A stretch of DNA of 64,000 nucleotides from the NCBI GenBank assembly GCA_937925095.1, contig CALEXX010000040.1:17708-81707 (forward strand), given 5' to 3'. The notes beneath the pieces were generated by a model. It had not been told where the DNA came from, did no database searches, and saw only the letters and a list, made by a program, of their open reading frames with translations. Of the stretch, positions 32,387 to 41,764 are shown one piece after another. Source of the stretch: an uncultured Leptotrichia sp. (GTDB taxonomy: Bacteria; Fusobacteriota; Fusobacteriia; Fusobacteriales; Leptotrichiaceae). Made by a program: the position numbers and the translations under genes. Numbering within the stretch: position 1 is the first letter of the stretch; every line of letters starts with the position of its first letter.

Positions 32387-33740
32387 CAAAGATATGGAAA
32401 GAGTAACAGAAGATAAAAAACAGAAGGAAAAAACGGTGGCATTTTACACGTTGGGATGTAAAGTGAACCAGTATGAAACGGAAATTATAAAAAAGGATTT
32501 CCTTGATAATAACTATAAGGAAGTGGATTTTGAAGAAAAAGCGGACGTATATGTTGTAAATACGTGTACAGTTACAAATGTTGCTGACAGGAAAAACAGG
32601 AAAATGCTGCGTCGTGCAAAAAATACAAATCCTGATTCAGTCGTAGTGGCAACAGGCTGCTATGCACAGACAAATCTTGATGAACTGAAGGAAATGAAGG
32701 AAATAGACTTTATTATAGGAAATTCGAAAAAGGAAAATGTGTTCAGCATAGTTGACAAGAATGTTTCACATTATCAGGTAGATAACATATTTGATGAGAA
32801 GGAATACAGCTCTAAAAAATACACAGTGCTGAGGGAAAAGGCAAGGGCATTTGTAAAGATACAGGACGGGTGTACAAAATTCTGTTCCTACTGCAAAATC
32901 CCTTATGCGAGGGGGTTAAGCAGATCAAGGGATGTTGAGAGCGTCCTTGAAGAAATAACTTATCTTGGAAAACAGGGCTACAAGGAAGTTGTCCTTACAG
33001 GAATAAATCTCAGTGAGTATGGGCTTGACCTTGAACCAAAAACTGATTTTGATACTGTACTTGAAAAGATACTTGAAATAGATAATGTTGAAAGAGTGAG
33101 AGTAAGTTCGGCTTATCCGGATACAATTACAGATAAATTTTTGCATATGCTTAAAAATAATCCAAAGCTGATGCCACATCTGCATGTGTCAATTCAGACA
33201 ATGGATGATAAAATACTGCATCTCATGAGAAGGGAATATGAAGCAAAGTTTGTAGTTGATATACTTCAGAAGGTTCAGAAGGAAGTTCCTGAAATTTCAC
33301 TGACTGCTGATGTTATAGTCGGATTTCCTCAGGAAGGTGAGGAGAATTTCGGTAACACTATGAAAAATCTTGAACTGATAGGATTTTCAGATTTACACGT
33401 ATTTCCTTATTCTGACAGGGAAAAAACTACAGCTGCAAAGCTTGAGGGGAAAGTTGACTCGCAGGTAAAAAAAATGCGTGTAAAAATGGTGGAAGAGCTA
33501 AATAAAAGAAAATATGCAGAATTTAGGAAAAATATGGTTGGAAGCAGCCAGAAAATCTACATAGAAGAAATTACAGAGGATATAGCTTATGGATATACTG
33601 AAAATTATATAAAAGTATTCATGAAGCTGAAAAATGAAAATGAAAATAATCTCGATGTAAAGGTATCAGATATGGTTGATGTAGTTATAACAGGGTTTGA
33701 CGGTACTTTGCTTGAGGGAAATATAATAAAAAAATATTAG
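32373..33740 (+). CDS. mtaB: tRNA threonylcarbamoyladenosine methylthiotransferase MtaB
   Basis: 455 residues, radical-SAM enzyme that adds a methylthio group to t6A37 of tRNA. The N-terminal UPF0004 domain has the Y-T-L-G-C-K-V-N-Q-Y-E-T-E motif typical of MtaB rather than MiaB. Three auxiliary-cluster cysteines are visible (in G-C-K, N-T-C-T and T-G-C-Y). The SAM cluster is C-x3-C-x2-C at 167, 171 and 174, and a C-terminal TRAM domain follows. The first about 20 residues before V-A-F-Y-T are longer than usual, but no later in-frame ATG with a better site was seen. Confidence 0.92.
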   Translation: MSISNKDMERVTEDKKQKEKTVAFYTLGCKVNQYETEIIKKDFLDNNYKEVDFEEKADVYVVNTCTVTNVADRKNRKMLRRAKNTNPDSVVVATGCYAQTNLDELKEMKEIDFIIGNSKKENVFSIVDKNVSHYQVDNIFDEKEYSSKKYTVLREKARAFVKIQDGCTKFCSYCKIPYARGLSRSRDVESVLEEITYLGKQGYKEVVLTGINLSEYGLDLEPKTDFDTVLEKILEIDNVERVRVSSAYPDTITDKFLHMLKNNPKLMPHLHVSIQTMDDKILHLMRREYEAKFVVDILQKVQKEVPEISLTADVIVGFPQEGEENFGNTMKNLELIGFSDLHVFPYSDREKTTAAKLEGKVDSQVKKMRVKMVEELNKRKYAEFRKNMVGSSQKIYIEEITEDIAYGYTENYIKVFMKLKNENENNLDVKVSDMVDVVITGFDGTLLEGNIIKKY

Positions 33741-33773
33741 GTTGATAAAAATTAAATGAAAAGGAAGTGTAGA

Positions 33774-34133
33774 ATGAACGTAAAAAATGATTTGGAACTG
33801 GAAAAGGAAGTTGCTTCAATAGTTAATATTATTGAAGATAAAAAAGGACAAGATGTTAAAGTGTATGACATGAGAGGAAAATCGCCATTTTTTGATTATT
33901 CCATATTATGTACAGGAAGTTCTTCAAGAAATATTGAAGCGATAGCGTCAGATATAAAGAAAAGTCTGACAACTATTAGAAATGTGGAAGGGCTTGAAGA
34001 ATGTAACTGGGTTCTGATAGATGCAGGGGATATTATTGTAAGCGTATTTAGTAAGGATGCAAGGGAATACTACCAGCTGGATGCATTTTATTCAGGAGTT
34101 AGAGGAAATCAGACGGAAGAAGAGATAGATTAA
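33774..34133 (+). CDS. rsfS: Ribosomal silencing factor RsfS
   Basis: 119 residues. Binds L14 and blocks subunit joining under nutrient stress or during assembly. It has the family core K-G-Q-D-V-K-V-Y-D-M-R-G-K-S-P-F-F-D-Y, I-C-T-G-S-S-S-R and N-W-V-L-I-D-A-G-D-I-I-V-S-V-F. The start at 33774 follows AAGGAAG; an ATG at 33756 lacks a site. It lies 33 bp after mtaB and 40 bp before mrdA. Confidence 0.92.
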   Translation: MNVKNDLELEKEVASIVNIIEDKKGQDVKVYDMRGKSPFFDYSILCTGSSSRNIEAIASDIKKSLTTIRNVEGLEECNWVLIDAGDIIVSVFSKDAREYYQLDAFYSGVRGNQTEEEID

Positions 34134-34173
34134 TAAAACATACAGAAGTGCGTATTTATAAGGAGTAGAATAT

Positions 34174-36207
34174 ATGAGAGAACTGGATAAGGAGGGAAGA
34201 AGTCCTAGATATGTTGCTTTTCTCTCTCTGATAACGATTGTTTTTTTAATCTTCATAGGAAGATTGTTTTCGATACAGATACTGGATGCCTCAAAGTATG
34301 AAGAGAGAGCACTCCAGAACAGGGTTAGGACAAATATCATAAAAGCTACAAGAGGGGAAATATACGACAGGAATGGAAATCTTCTGGCGAAAAATATTAC
34401 AGGATATATGCTGGTTCATTATACTACAAAGCAGATAGATGCTACAGATACGAAAATTCTGAGGGAAATACAGAATTTGAATATGGATCAGATAAAGGAA
34501 AGACTGTCAACTGAGAAAAAATCAAGACAGGAAAAGCTTCTGGAAACAATAATAGATGTGAAGAAAATAAGTGAGCTGACAGGATTTACGACAGATTATA
34601 TTATTACAAGATTTTTTAAACAGCCACGTGTAGGAACTGATAAATCTATAATTGTTATAGAAGATCTGGATAAAAATATAGCTTTAAAGGCAATAGAGAA
34701 AATTGACAGTGATAGGATAGACATTGTAGAGTATAATAAAAGACTTTATCCTGAAGATGATATTGCCTCACATGTAATAGGGAACGTAAAGCCTATTGAC
34801 GAGAAGGAATATGAAAAACTGAAGGATGAAGGATATCAAAATACAGATCTTATAGGGAAAAAAGGTGTTGAAAAATACTACGACAAGGAAATGAAAGGTC
34901 AGGATGGGGTAGAAAATGTCGAAGTTGATGCAAAAGGTAATACAATAAGACGCCTTGAAAATACTGATAGTATTGCCGGAAAGAGTTTATACCTTTCAAT
35001 AGATCTTGAACTTCAGAAATTTATGACAAAAGCTTTTGAAGGGAAAAACGGTATTTTTATTGCAATGGAAGCAAAAACAGGGAAGATTATTACTTTTGTA
35101 AGTTATCCGGAAATAAGTTTGAACCTGTTAAGTTCAAGGATTCCTGATGCACAGTGGAATGAACTGGTAAATTCAAAGACAAAACCACTTGTAAATAAAG
35201 GGATTGCAGGATTATATCCTCCTGGGTCAACTTATAAAGCTGTAATAGGAGCGGCTATCCTTGAATCAGGAATTTCTCCATATGAAACTGTCATGTCAAC
35301 GGGACAGTACAGATATAAAGGACTAGTATTCAGAGACTCCAGTAAATCAGGACATGGAGTTACTAATTTCAGTAAATCAATAGAACAATCAGTAAATACT
35401 TATTATTATGTGTTTTCACAGAAAGCAGGGCTAGATAATATTATAAAATATTCTAAGGAATTTGGAATAGGAGAAAAGACAGGAGTAGATATTCCTGGAG
35501 AATTACCAGGAACATTACCTACACCTGAATGGAAAAAGAAAAGATTTAAAAATTCAAAAAATCCTGGTGACAGGACATGGCTTCCAGGAGATCTTATAAA
35601 TATGTCCATTGGACAGGGATATGTGCTTACAACGCCTCTGCAAATGGCATCTGTTTATCAGATTATAGCCAATAATGGTGTAATGATGAGACCGACAGTT
35701 GTGGATAAATTTATGCTGTTTGATGGTAAGATGGAAGTTAATAAACCGCAGGTAGTAAAAAAAGTAAATATAAGTGATAAAACTCTTAAATTGATACAGA
35801 ATGCATTGAGATTGCCTGTTGCGGGAGCAGGAGGGACTGCAAAAATTTTGAAATTCAATGATTTTCCTGTATCGGCGAAAACAGGTACAGCACAGAATAC
35901 AGGATTTAAAGACAACCACTCGTGGATTGCGGGATATTTTCCATCAAATAATCCTGAAATTGTTTTTGTGTCAATTGTAGAAGGTGGAGGTTATGGAGGT
36001 ACAGCGTCAGGAAATATGGCAAGAATCTTCATTGAAAAATATAGGGAACTTGACAGGGCAAGAAAAAGTGCCACAGCGGCTGAAGAAGCAAAAAAACAGC
36101 AGCAGAATAACCAAAATAACCAGAATTCACAAAATAATCAGAATGGACAAAATAACATAGTTGTCCAAAATAATGGTCAAAGAAAAAGAAGAGGAAATAA
36201 AAGATAA
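34174..36207 (+). CDS. mrdA: Penicillin-binding protein 2 (MrdA-type transpeptidase)
   Basis: 677 residues, class B PBP that cross-links peptidoglycan during cell elongation, inner membrane with periplasmic catalytic domain. One N-terminal anchor helix (about 15-33), a PBP dimer domain, and the transpeptidase with S-T-Y-K (nucleophile S352, K355), an S-V-N motif (about 407) and K-T-G (569-571). The last about 40 residues form a low-complexity Gln/Asn tail of Q-N-N-Q repeats ending in basic residues, not part of the conserved fold. rodA is not adjacent. Confidence 0.94.
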   Translation: MRELDKEGRSPRYVAFLSLITIVFLIFIGRLFSIQILDASKYEERALQNRVRTNIIKATRGEIYDRNGNLLAKNITGYMLVHYTTKQIDATDTKILREIQNLNMDQIKERLSTEKKSRQEKLLETIIDVKKISELTGFTTDYIITRFFKQPRVGTDKSIIVIEDLDKNIALKAIEKIDSDRIDIVEYNKRLYPEDDIASHVIGNVKPIDEKEYEKLKDEGYQNTDLIGKKGVEKYYDKEMKGQDGVENVEVDAKGNTIRRLENTDSIAGKSLYLSIDLELQKFMTKAFEGKNGIFIAMEAKTGKIITFVSYPEISLNLLSSRIPDAQWNELVNSKTKPLVNKGIAGLYPPGSTYKAVIGAAILESGISPYETVMSTGQYRYKGLVFRDSSKSGHGVTNFSKSIEQSVNTYYYVFSQKAGLDNIIKYSKEFGIGEKTGVDIPGELPGTLPTPEWKKKRFKNSKNPGDRTWLPGDLINMSIGQGYVLTTPLQMASVYQIIANNGVMMRPTVVDKFMLFDGKMEVNKPQVVKKVNISDKTLKLIQNALRLPVAGAGGTAKILKFNDFPVSAKTGTAQNTGFKDNHSWIAGYFPSNNPEIVFVSIVEGGGYGGTASGNMARIFIEKYRELDRARKSATAAEEAKKQQQNNQNNQNSQNNQNGQNNIVVQNNGQRKRRGNKR

Positions 36208-36229
36208 ATAAAGAAAAGGAGGTAATTAG

Positions 36230-38104
36230 ATGTCGGAAAAAGTCGGAAAAAAAGGAAATGAAAAGGCAGATTATCCTTTTAAAAGAAATTTTTCTAAAAA
36301 TGCTAATATAACCAGAATAAAATCTAATGTTCAGAATGCTTCATTTTACAGTGATGATGAATATTTGAATGAAACGGCAGGTTCAAAATTTATACCTGAA
36401 AAAATAGATTCTGCAAATGTTAAAAATGAAACTAGAAAAAAAGAGGAGAAAGTATATGTTATTCCTCTTGGTGGAATTGAAGAAATTGGAAAGAATATGA
36501 CTGCATTTCAGTATAAAGATGAAATTATAATTGTAGATGCAGGACTTACATTTCCTGAGGACGAACATTTGGGAATAGACGTTATAATCCCTGATTTTTC
36601 ATATTTAGAAAGTAACAGGGATAAAGTAAAAGCATTACTTTTAACACATGGTCATGAGGATCATATAGGGGCAATACCTTATCTGTATCAGAAATTAGGT
36701 TCAGAAGATATACCAATGTATGGAGGAAGACTTACTCTGGAACTTGCAAAGGCAAAATTTGAGAAGAGGGATGCAAAACTCCCTAAAGAAAAAATTATAA
36801 AGGGAAGAAGTATACTTAAAATTTCAAAATATTTCACAGTAGAATTTATAAGTGTTACCCACAGTATAGCTGATTGTTATGCAATATGTATAAAAACTCC
36901 TGCAGCAACAATTCTTCATACGGGAGATTTTAAGGTGGATTTAACACCTGTTGATGGTGAAGGATTTGATTTTGGAAGGCTTGCACAGCTTGGAGAAGAA
37001 GGGGTAGACCTTCTACTTTCAGATAGTACAAATGCACAGATACCAGGATTTACACCTTCAGAAAGGACTGTTGGGGAAAGTCTGAAGGATGAATTTTCTA
37101 AAGCTCAGGGAAGAATAATACTTGCTGCATTTGCTTCACATGTACATAGATTACAGCAGATAATTTATATAGCAGAAAATTATGGAAGAAAAATAGCCAT
37201 AGATGGAAGAAGCATGGTTAAAATATTTGAAATATGTTCAAATCTTGGATATTTAAAAATTCCAAAAGGAATAATGGTGGAAATAGATAAGGTTGAAACA
37301 TTGCCGGCAAACCAAGTGCTAATATTGTGTACAGGAACGCAAGGGGAACCTCTGGCTGCACTGTCGAGAATAGCAAATGGAAGTCACAAATATATTTCAT
37401 TAAGGGAAGGGGATACAGTAGTAATTTCCGCAACTCCTATTCCTGGAAATGAAAAGGCTGCCTATAAGAACATAAACCAGCTTATGAAAAGACATGCAAA
37501 TGTTGTTTTTGAAAAGGGAGTTGGAATACACGTTTCAGGTCATGGCTGCCAGGAAGAACAGAAACTGATGCTGAATCTTATAAAGCCTAAATTTTTCATG
37601 CCGGTGCATGGGGAATATGTAATGCTTAAAAAACATAAGGAATTGGCAGAAGCTGTAGGAATTCCTTCAGAAAATATAATTCTTGCTGAAAATGGTATGA
37701 AGCTGGAACTTACAAAGTCAAACTTCAAATCTGTAGGAAAAGTTCCAAGTGGAGTGACACTGATAGATGGATTTGGAATAGGGGATATTGGAAATGCAGT
37801 ATTGAAGGATAGACAGAACCTTGCTGATGACGGTATCGTAATAATTTCAATTTCACAGTATAAAACAGGTAAGTTTAGTAAACAGATAGAGCTTGTAACT
37901 AGGGGGTTTGTGTATAATAAAGATGCAGAAAGCCTGCTGACAGAAACAAAAGAGCTTATAAGACTTGAACTGGAAAATATGGAAACACAAGATGTAAAGG
38001 AAATTGGAAAAATAAAGCAGAGATTAAAATTGAAAATAGGAGAATTCCTGAATAAGAAAACTGACAGGGAACCAATAATTCTACCTATAATAATGGAGGT
38101 TTAA
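36230..38104 (+). CDS. rnj: Ribonuclease J
   Basis: 624 residues, metallo-beta-lactamase/beta-CASP nuclease with 5'-3' exo- and endonuclease activity on mRNA and rRNA precursors. The first about 70 residues are a charged disordered extension. Then Y-V-I-P-L-G-G-I-E-E-I-G-K-N, the zinc motif H-G-H-E-D-H (140-145), H-T-G-D-F-K-V-D, the beta-CASP F-A-S-H-V-H and the C-terminal M-P-V-H-G-E-Y motif. GGAGGTAAT precedes the ATG. The next gene starts 2 bp after its stop. Confidence 0.95.
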   Translation: MSEKVGKKGNEKADYPFKRNFSKNANITRIKSNVQNASFYSDDEYLNETAGSKFIPEKIDSANVKNETRKKEEKVYVIPLGGIEEIGKNMTAFQYKDEIIIVDAGLTFPEDEHLGIDVIIPDFSYLESNRDKVKALLLTHGHEDHIGAIPYLYQKLGSEDIPMYGGRLTLELAKAKFEKRDAKLPKEKIIKGRSILKISKYFTVEFISVTHSIADCYAICIKTPAATILHTGDFKVDLTPVDGEGFDFGRLAQLGEEGVDLLLSDSTNAQIPGFTPSERTVGESLKDEFSKAQGRIILAAFASHVHRLQQIIYIAENYGRKIAIDGRSMVKIFEICSNLGYLKIPKGIMVEIDKVETLPANQVLILCTGTQGEPLAALSRIANGSHKYISLREGDTVVISATPIPGNEKAAYKNINQLMKRHANVVFEKGVGIHVSGHGCQEEQKLMLNLIKPKFFMPVHGEYVMLKKHKELAEAVGIPSENIILAENGMKLELTKSNFKSVGKVPSGVTLIDGFGIGDIGNAVLKDRQNLADDGIVIISISQYKTGKFSKQIELVTRGFVYNKDAESLLTETKELIRLELENMETQDVKEIGKIKQRLKLKIGEFLNKKTDREPIILPIIMEV

Positions 38105-38105
38105 A

Positions 38106-38444
38106 ATGAATCTTTCGAGTAAAGAAAGAGCTTTCCTAAAAAAATTGGCACATGATCTTGAGCCTGTTGTGAGAATAGGAAAGGGTGGTATAGATGACGA
38201 TGTTATTGAAAGTATCGCAAATGTGGTAAAAAAAAGGGAACTGATTAAAGTAAAAATATTGCAGAATTCCTCAGTGGAACTTGAAAGGGAACTTGGGAAT
38301 GAAATAGCTGCAAAAACAGATTCAGTATATGTGGATAGTATTGGAAAAGTACTAATATTCTTCAAGGCTGATAATAAAAAAGGAAAAATAACAAAGGAAT
38401 TTAATGACTTTAAAAGGAAAGGGAAGAAAGTAGAAAATGAGTAG
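38106..38444 (+). CDS. yhbY: CRS1/YhbY-type RNA-binding protein
   Basis: 112 residues, single CRM domain associated with 50S precursors in other bacteria. It has L-S-S-K-E-R-A-F-L-K-K-L-A-H, the V-R-I-G-K-G-G-I loop (the GxxG-type RNA contact) and a basic C-terminus. The start follows GGAGGT, which lies inside the end of rnj, and it overlaps the next gene by 8 bp. Co-expression with rnj suggests a joint role in RNA processing. Confidence 0.9.
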   Translation: MNLSSKERAFLKKLAHDLEPVVRIGKGGIDDDVIESIANVVKKRELIKVKILQNSSVELERELGNEIAAKTDSVYVDSIGKVLIFFKADNKKGKITKEFNDFKRKGKKVENE

Positions 38445-38898
38445 TGGGATATTGTTTGGGAACAGATTGCTGGATGTAGCCGCAATTTCCTGTTTTGCCG
38501 CACAGTTTTATAAAGTATTTTCACCTCTTCTGAAAAAGGAAAAAATACAGTGGAGAAGACTGTTTCAGACTGGCGGAATGCCAAGTTCCCATGCATCAAC
38601 AGTTGTTTCTCTTGCTACAGGAGTGTACATTCTTAAGGGGGCGGCTTCAATAGAATTTGCAATTTCAATGGTTTTCATGGGAATAGTTCTGTATGATGCA
38701 ACCGGTATAAGAAGACAGGCTGGAAAACATGCAAAAGCGTTGAATACGCTTGTAGATAATATAGAAAAAAGAGAAGGTATAGAAATAATAAGTGAAGAGT
38801 TCAAGGAATTTCTTGGACATACGCCTTTCGAAGTTGTTATAGGAAGTATTCTTGGAATAGTTTTAGGATTTTTATTTAAAGGGTATATTTTAGGATAA
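38437..38898 (+). CDS. Divergent PAP2 family membrane protein (DUF212)
   Basis: 153 residues, three or four membrane helices. The phosphatase-like motif G-G-M-P-S-S-H-A-S (about 46-54) and D-A-T-G-I-R-R-Q-A-G-K-H-A (about 87-99) are diagnostic of the DUF212 (YuiD-like) branch of the PAP2 superfamily. A lipid-phosphate substrate is possible but unproven. Confidence 0.88.
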   Translation: MSSGILFGNRLLDVAAISCFAAQFYKVFSPLLKKEKIQWRRLFQTGGMPSSHASTVVSLATGVYILKGAASIEFAISMVFMGIVLYDATGIRRQAGKHAKALNTLVDNIEKREGIEIISEEFKEFLGHTPFEVVIGSILGIVLGFLFKGYILG

Positions 38899-38982
38899 AG
38901 TGTACCAGTATTGGTTTAAATAATAAAAAATAAATGAAAAAATAAGAAAAGTATTTTATTATTTAGGAGTTAGTAAAAAGGC

Positions 38983-39732
38983 ATGAAAAAAAGACTTGAT
39001 TTAATTCTTGTGGAGCGAGGGCTGTTTGATACGAGGGAAAAGGCTAAAAGGGAAATTATGGCCGGGAACGTAATCGTGAATGAACAGGCGGTAACAAAAG
39101 CAGGAACGAATTTTAAAGACACGGATGAACTGTCAATAAGAATAAAAGATAGATTGAAATATGTGAGCCGAGGTGGATTGAAGCTGGAAAAGGCTATCAA
39201 AATATGGAATCTTGATTTTAAGGATAAAATTATACTGGATATAGGGGCATCGACAGGAGGATTTACAGACTGTGCATTACAGAATGGAGCCAAGAGAGTT
39301 TATGGTGTGGATGTTGGAACAAATCAGCTTGACTGGAGGCTGAAAAATGATGAAAGGGTAGTTTCCATAGAAGAAACCCATATAAAAGATCTGACACCTG
39401 AAGATGTGGAAAATAGTAAGGTTGATTTTATAGTTATTGATGTTTCATTTATTTCGCTGACAAAGGTTATTCCTTATCTTGAAAAGTTCCTTAGTGAAAA
39501 TGGGCAGGTTATAATGCTCATAAAACCCCAGTTTGAAGTTGGAAGGGAAAAAATCGGGAAAAATGGTGTAGTCATTGATGAAAACTACCATGATGAAGCA
39601 ATAAAAAAAATAATCGCATTTTCAGAAGAAAATGGGTACGAACTGGTGGGAGTGGAAGATTCTCCCATAAAAGGAACCAAGGGAAACAAGGAATTTCTGA
39701 TACTGACTAATTTTAAGAAGCAAAATAAATAG
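38983..39732 (+). CDS. tlyA: TlyA family rRNA 2'-O-methyltransferase / hemolysin-like
   Basis: 249 residues. An N-terminal S4 RNA-binding domain (K-K-R-L-D-L-I-L-V-E-R-G-L-F, A-G-N-V-I-V-N) and a Rossmann methyltransferase domain with the SAM site L-D-I-G-A-S-T-G-G-F-T-D-C (about 85-97) and V-I-D-V-S-F-I-S-L. TlyA methylates 16S and 23S rRNA in other species. It lies 8 bp before the S41 protease gene, so it probably shares its transcript. Confidence 0.92.
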   Translation: MKKRLDLILVERGLFDTREKAKREIMAGNVIVNEQAVTKAGTNFKDTDELSIRIKDRLKYVSRGGLKLEKAIKIWNLDFKDKIILDIGASTGGFTDCALQNGAKRVYGVDVGTNQLDWRLKNDERVVSIEETHIKDLTPEDVENSKVDFIVIDVSFISLTKVIPYLEKFLSENGQVIMLIKPQFEVGREKIGKNGVVIDENYHDEAIKKIIAFSEENGYELVGVEDSPIKGTKGNKEFLILTNFKKQNK

Positions 39733-39740
39733 GAGGAAAA

Positions 39741-41051
39741 ATGAAAAAAAATAAGTTACTTCGTGCAATTTTTGGACTTATACTGGTAAGTGTACCTTTG
39801 TTTTGTGCTACAACTATAATAAAAACTGCCAGAAACGACAAAAATGAAAGTGCAGGATACACAAAAGATACCACAGAGCTAAATAGAATAGTGGATGTCA
39901 TCAATATAATTGAAAATAGATATGTAGGTAAGGAGGCAACTCCAAGCAAGGAAGAACTTTATAAAGGAGCTGTTGCAGGAGTTATAAATAAATTAAATGA
40001 TCCTTATTCAGAATATCTGTCAAAGGAAGATCTTGAGCATTTTGCTGAAGATATGGACGGAGAATATGTAGGAGTGGGAATGACTATAAATAAGAAAAAA
40101 GGGGAAGCACTGGAAGTTGTTTCACCATTTATAGGAAGTCCTGCAGAAAAAGTTGGAATAAAAATTGGAGACAGAATAACAAAAGTTGATGATAAGGATA
40201 TACTTCCGCTAACAGCGGCAGATACTGTAAAACTGTTAAAAGGAAAAGAAGGAACAAAAGTAAATGTTGAAGTTGTCAGAAGTGGGAAAAAGGAACCATT
40301 GAAATTTACTATGACAAGGGCAAAAATAAAGCTGGAAATGGTTGAAAGTAAAATGCTTGATAACAATATAGGGTATGTGAGTCTTCTGAGATTTGGAAAT
40401 CACGTTGGAGAAGAAGTGCAGAAAGCTATAAAAGATTTACAGGCTAAAGGAATGAAAGGGTTAATCCTTGACTTGAGACTTAATCCAGGAGGTTCATTAC
40501 AGGAAGCACAGGATATATCATCTCTTCTTGTAAAGGAAAATTTAATCGTTTCCCTAAAATATAAGAACGGGCAGGAAAGAAAATATAACAGAACATTGAG
40601 CTACATGGGAGATTTTCCGTTAGTGGTACTTATAAATAAAGGAAGTGCTTCAGCTTCAGAAATCGTTACAGGAGCTATAAAGGATTACAAAAGAGGTACA
40701 ATTATAGGTGAAAAAACATTTGGAAAAGGAATAGTTCAGCAGGTAATACCTCTGAAAACAAATGACGCAATAAAACTGACAATAGCACAGTACTTTACAC
40801 CAAAAGGTAATTATATACATGAAAAAGGTATAGAACCTGATATAAAGGTTGAAATGGAAGAACTTCTGGCATTGAAGGGATACGCAAATGATTCTGCAGA
40901 AGCAAGAAAAAACAGAGAAAAGGAAGTAGAAGAAATCCTTATTAAAGATAAAGGTGCAGAAGAAGCGAAAAAAATAATTACAGCAGGAGATGTACAGTTA
41001 AAAAGAGCAATTGAAGAAATGAATAAAAAACTGAAAACTGTAAAAAAATAG
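39741..41051 (+). CDS. ctp: Carboxy-terminal processing protease, S41 family
   Basis: 436 residues. N-terminal signal anchor (about 5-25), a periplasmic PDZ domain (about 110-190) with Y-V-G-V-G-M-T and the S41 catalytic domain with L-D-L-R-L-N-P-G-G. Catalytic serine 304 within S-A-S-A-S-E and lysine 329 in F-G-K-G. CtpA/Prc-type enzymes trim C-termini of envelope and wall-associated proteins. AGGAGG site. It lies 8 bp before rsmI. Confidence 0.93.
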   Translation: MKKNKLLRAIFGLILVSVPLFCATTIIKTARNDKNESAGYTKDTTELNRIVDVINIIENRYVGKEATPSKEELYKGAVAGVINKLNDPYSEYLSKEDLEHFAEDMDGEYVGVGMTINKKKGEALEVVSPFIGSPAEKVGIKIGDRITKVDDKDILPLTAADTVKLLKGKEGTKVNVEVVRSGKKEPLKFTMTRAKIKLEMVESKMLDNNIGYVSLLRFGNHVGEEVQKAIKDLQAKGMKGLILDLRLNPGGSLQEAQDISSLLVKENLIVSLKYKNGQERKYNRTLSYMGDFPLVVLINKGSASASEIVTGAIKDYKRGTIIGEKTFGKGIVQQVIPLKTNDAIKLTIAQYFTPKGNYIHEKGIEPDIKVEMEELLALKGYANDSAEARKNREKEVEEILIKDKGAEEAKKIITAGDVQLKRAIEEMNKKLKTVKK

Positions 41052-41059
41052 GAGAAATT

Positions 41060-41764
41060 ATGTTTTATGTAGTTGGTACACCGATAGGAAATCTGGAGGA
41101 TATAACTTTTAGGGCTATCAGAATTTTAAAGGAAGTAGATTATATATTTGCTGAAGATACAAGGGTAACAAAAAGGCTGCTTGATCACTATGAAATTGAA
41201 AAGAGGGTGTATCAGTATCATGAGCATAATAAATTGCATCAGATAGAGAATATCCTGAGTCTGCTGGAAGATGATAAAAATATAGCACTGGTGACAGATG
41301 CAGGAACTCCATGCATTTCAGATCCGGGATTTGAACTGGTAAATGAAATACTGAAAAGGGATATGAAAGTAGTAGGTATTCCAGGAGCTTCCTCCATTGT
41401 TACAGGGGCAAGCATTTCAGGACTTGATATGAGAAGAATGGCATATGAAGGCTTTCTTCCAAAAAAGAAAGGAAGACAGACGCTATTTAATAAACTTCAG
41501 TCTGAAGAAAGAACAATCGTCATTCTGGAGTCTCCTAACAGAATTTTAAAGACATTGAAGGATATAAGGGAATATCTTGGAGAAAGATACGTTGTCATAA
41601 CAAGGGAGCTGACTAAAATATACGAAGAAATAATAAGAGGAGATGTTTCTGAAATAATTGAAAAGCTTGAAAAGAAGCCTATAAAAGGTGAAATAGTTTT
41701 ATTTATAAGGGCAAAAGACGATAACGGAATATATTTAAAAAATAAAAAGGGAGAAGTAGAATGA
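41060..41764 (+). CDS. rsmI: 16S rRNA (cytidine-1402-2'-O)-methyltransferase
   Basis: 234 residues, tetrapyrrole-methylase fold. Family blocks are V-G-T-P-I-G-N-L-E-D-I-T near the N-terminus, A-E-D-T-R-V-T-K-R-L-L, T-D-A-G-T-P-C-I-S-D-P-G and F-E/Y-E-G-F-L-P. It acts on the decoding centre of 16S rRNA together with RsmH. The end overlaps the next start by 4 bp (ATGA). Confidence 0.94.
   Translation: MFYVVGTPIGNLEDITFRAIRILKEVDYIFAEDTRVTKRLLDHYEIEKRVYQYHEHNKLHQIENILSLLEDDKNIALVTDAGTPCISDPGFELVNEILKRDMKVVGIPGASSIVTGASISGLDMRRMAYEGFLPKKKGRQTLFNKLQSEERTIVILESPNRILKTLKDIREYLGERYVVITRELTKIYEEIIRGDVSEIIEKLEKKPIKGEIVLFIRAKDDNGIYLKNKKGEVE

Noticed and set aside
36101..36196. Gln/Asn repeat tail of PBP2 as a separate gene or frameshift
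   Set aside because: It is in frame, follows the conserved transpeptidase domain without interruption and ends just before the rnj ribosome binding site; low-complexity tails occur in this family.
38081..38599. Minus-strand open frame of 172 codons over yhbY and DUF212
   Set aside because: It covers the junction of two real plus-strand genes, with no start signal and low-complexity Ser/Phe translation.
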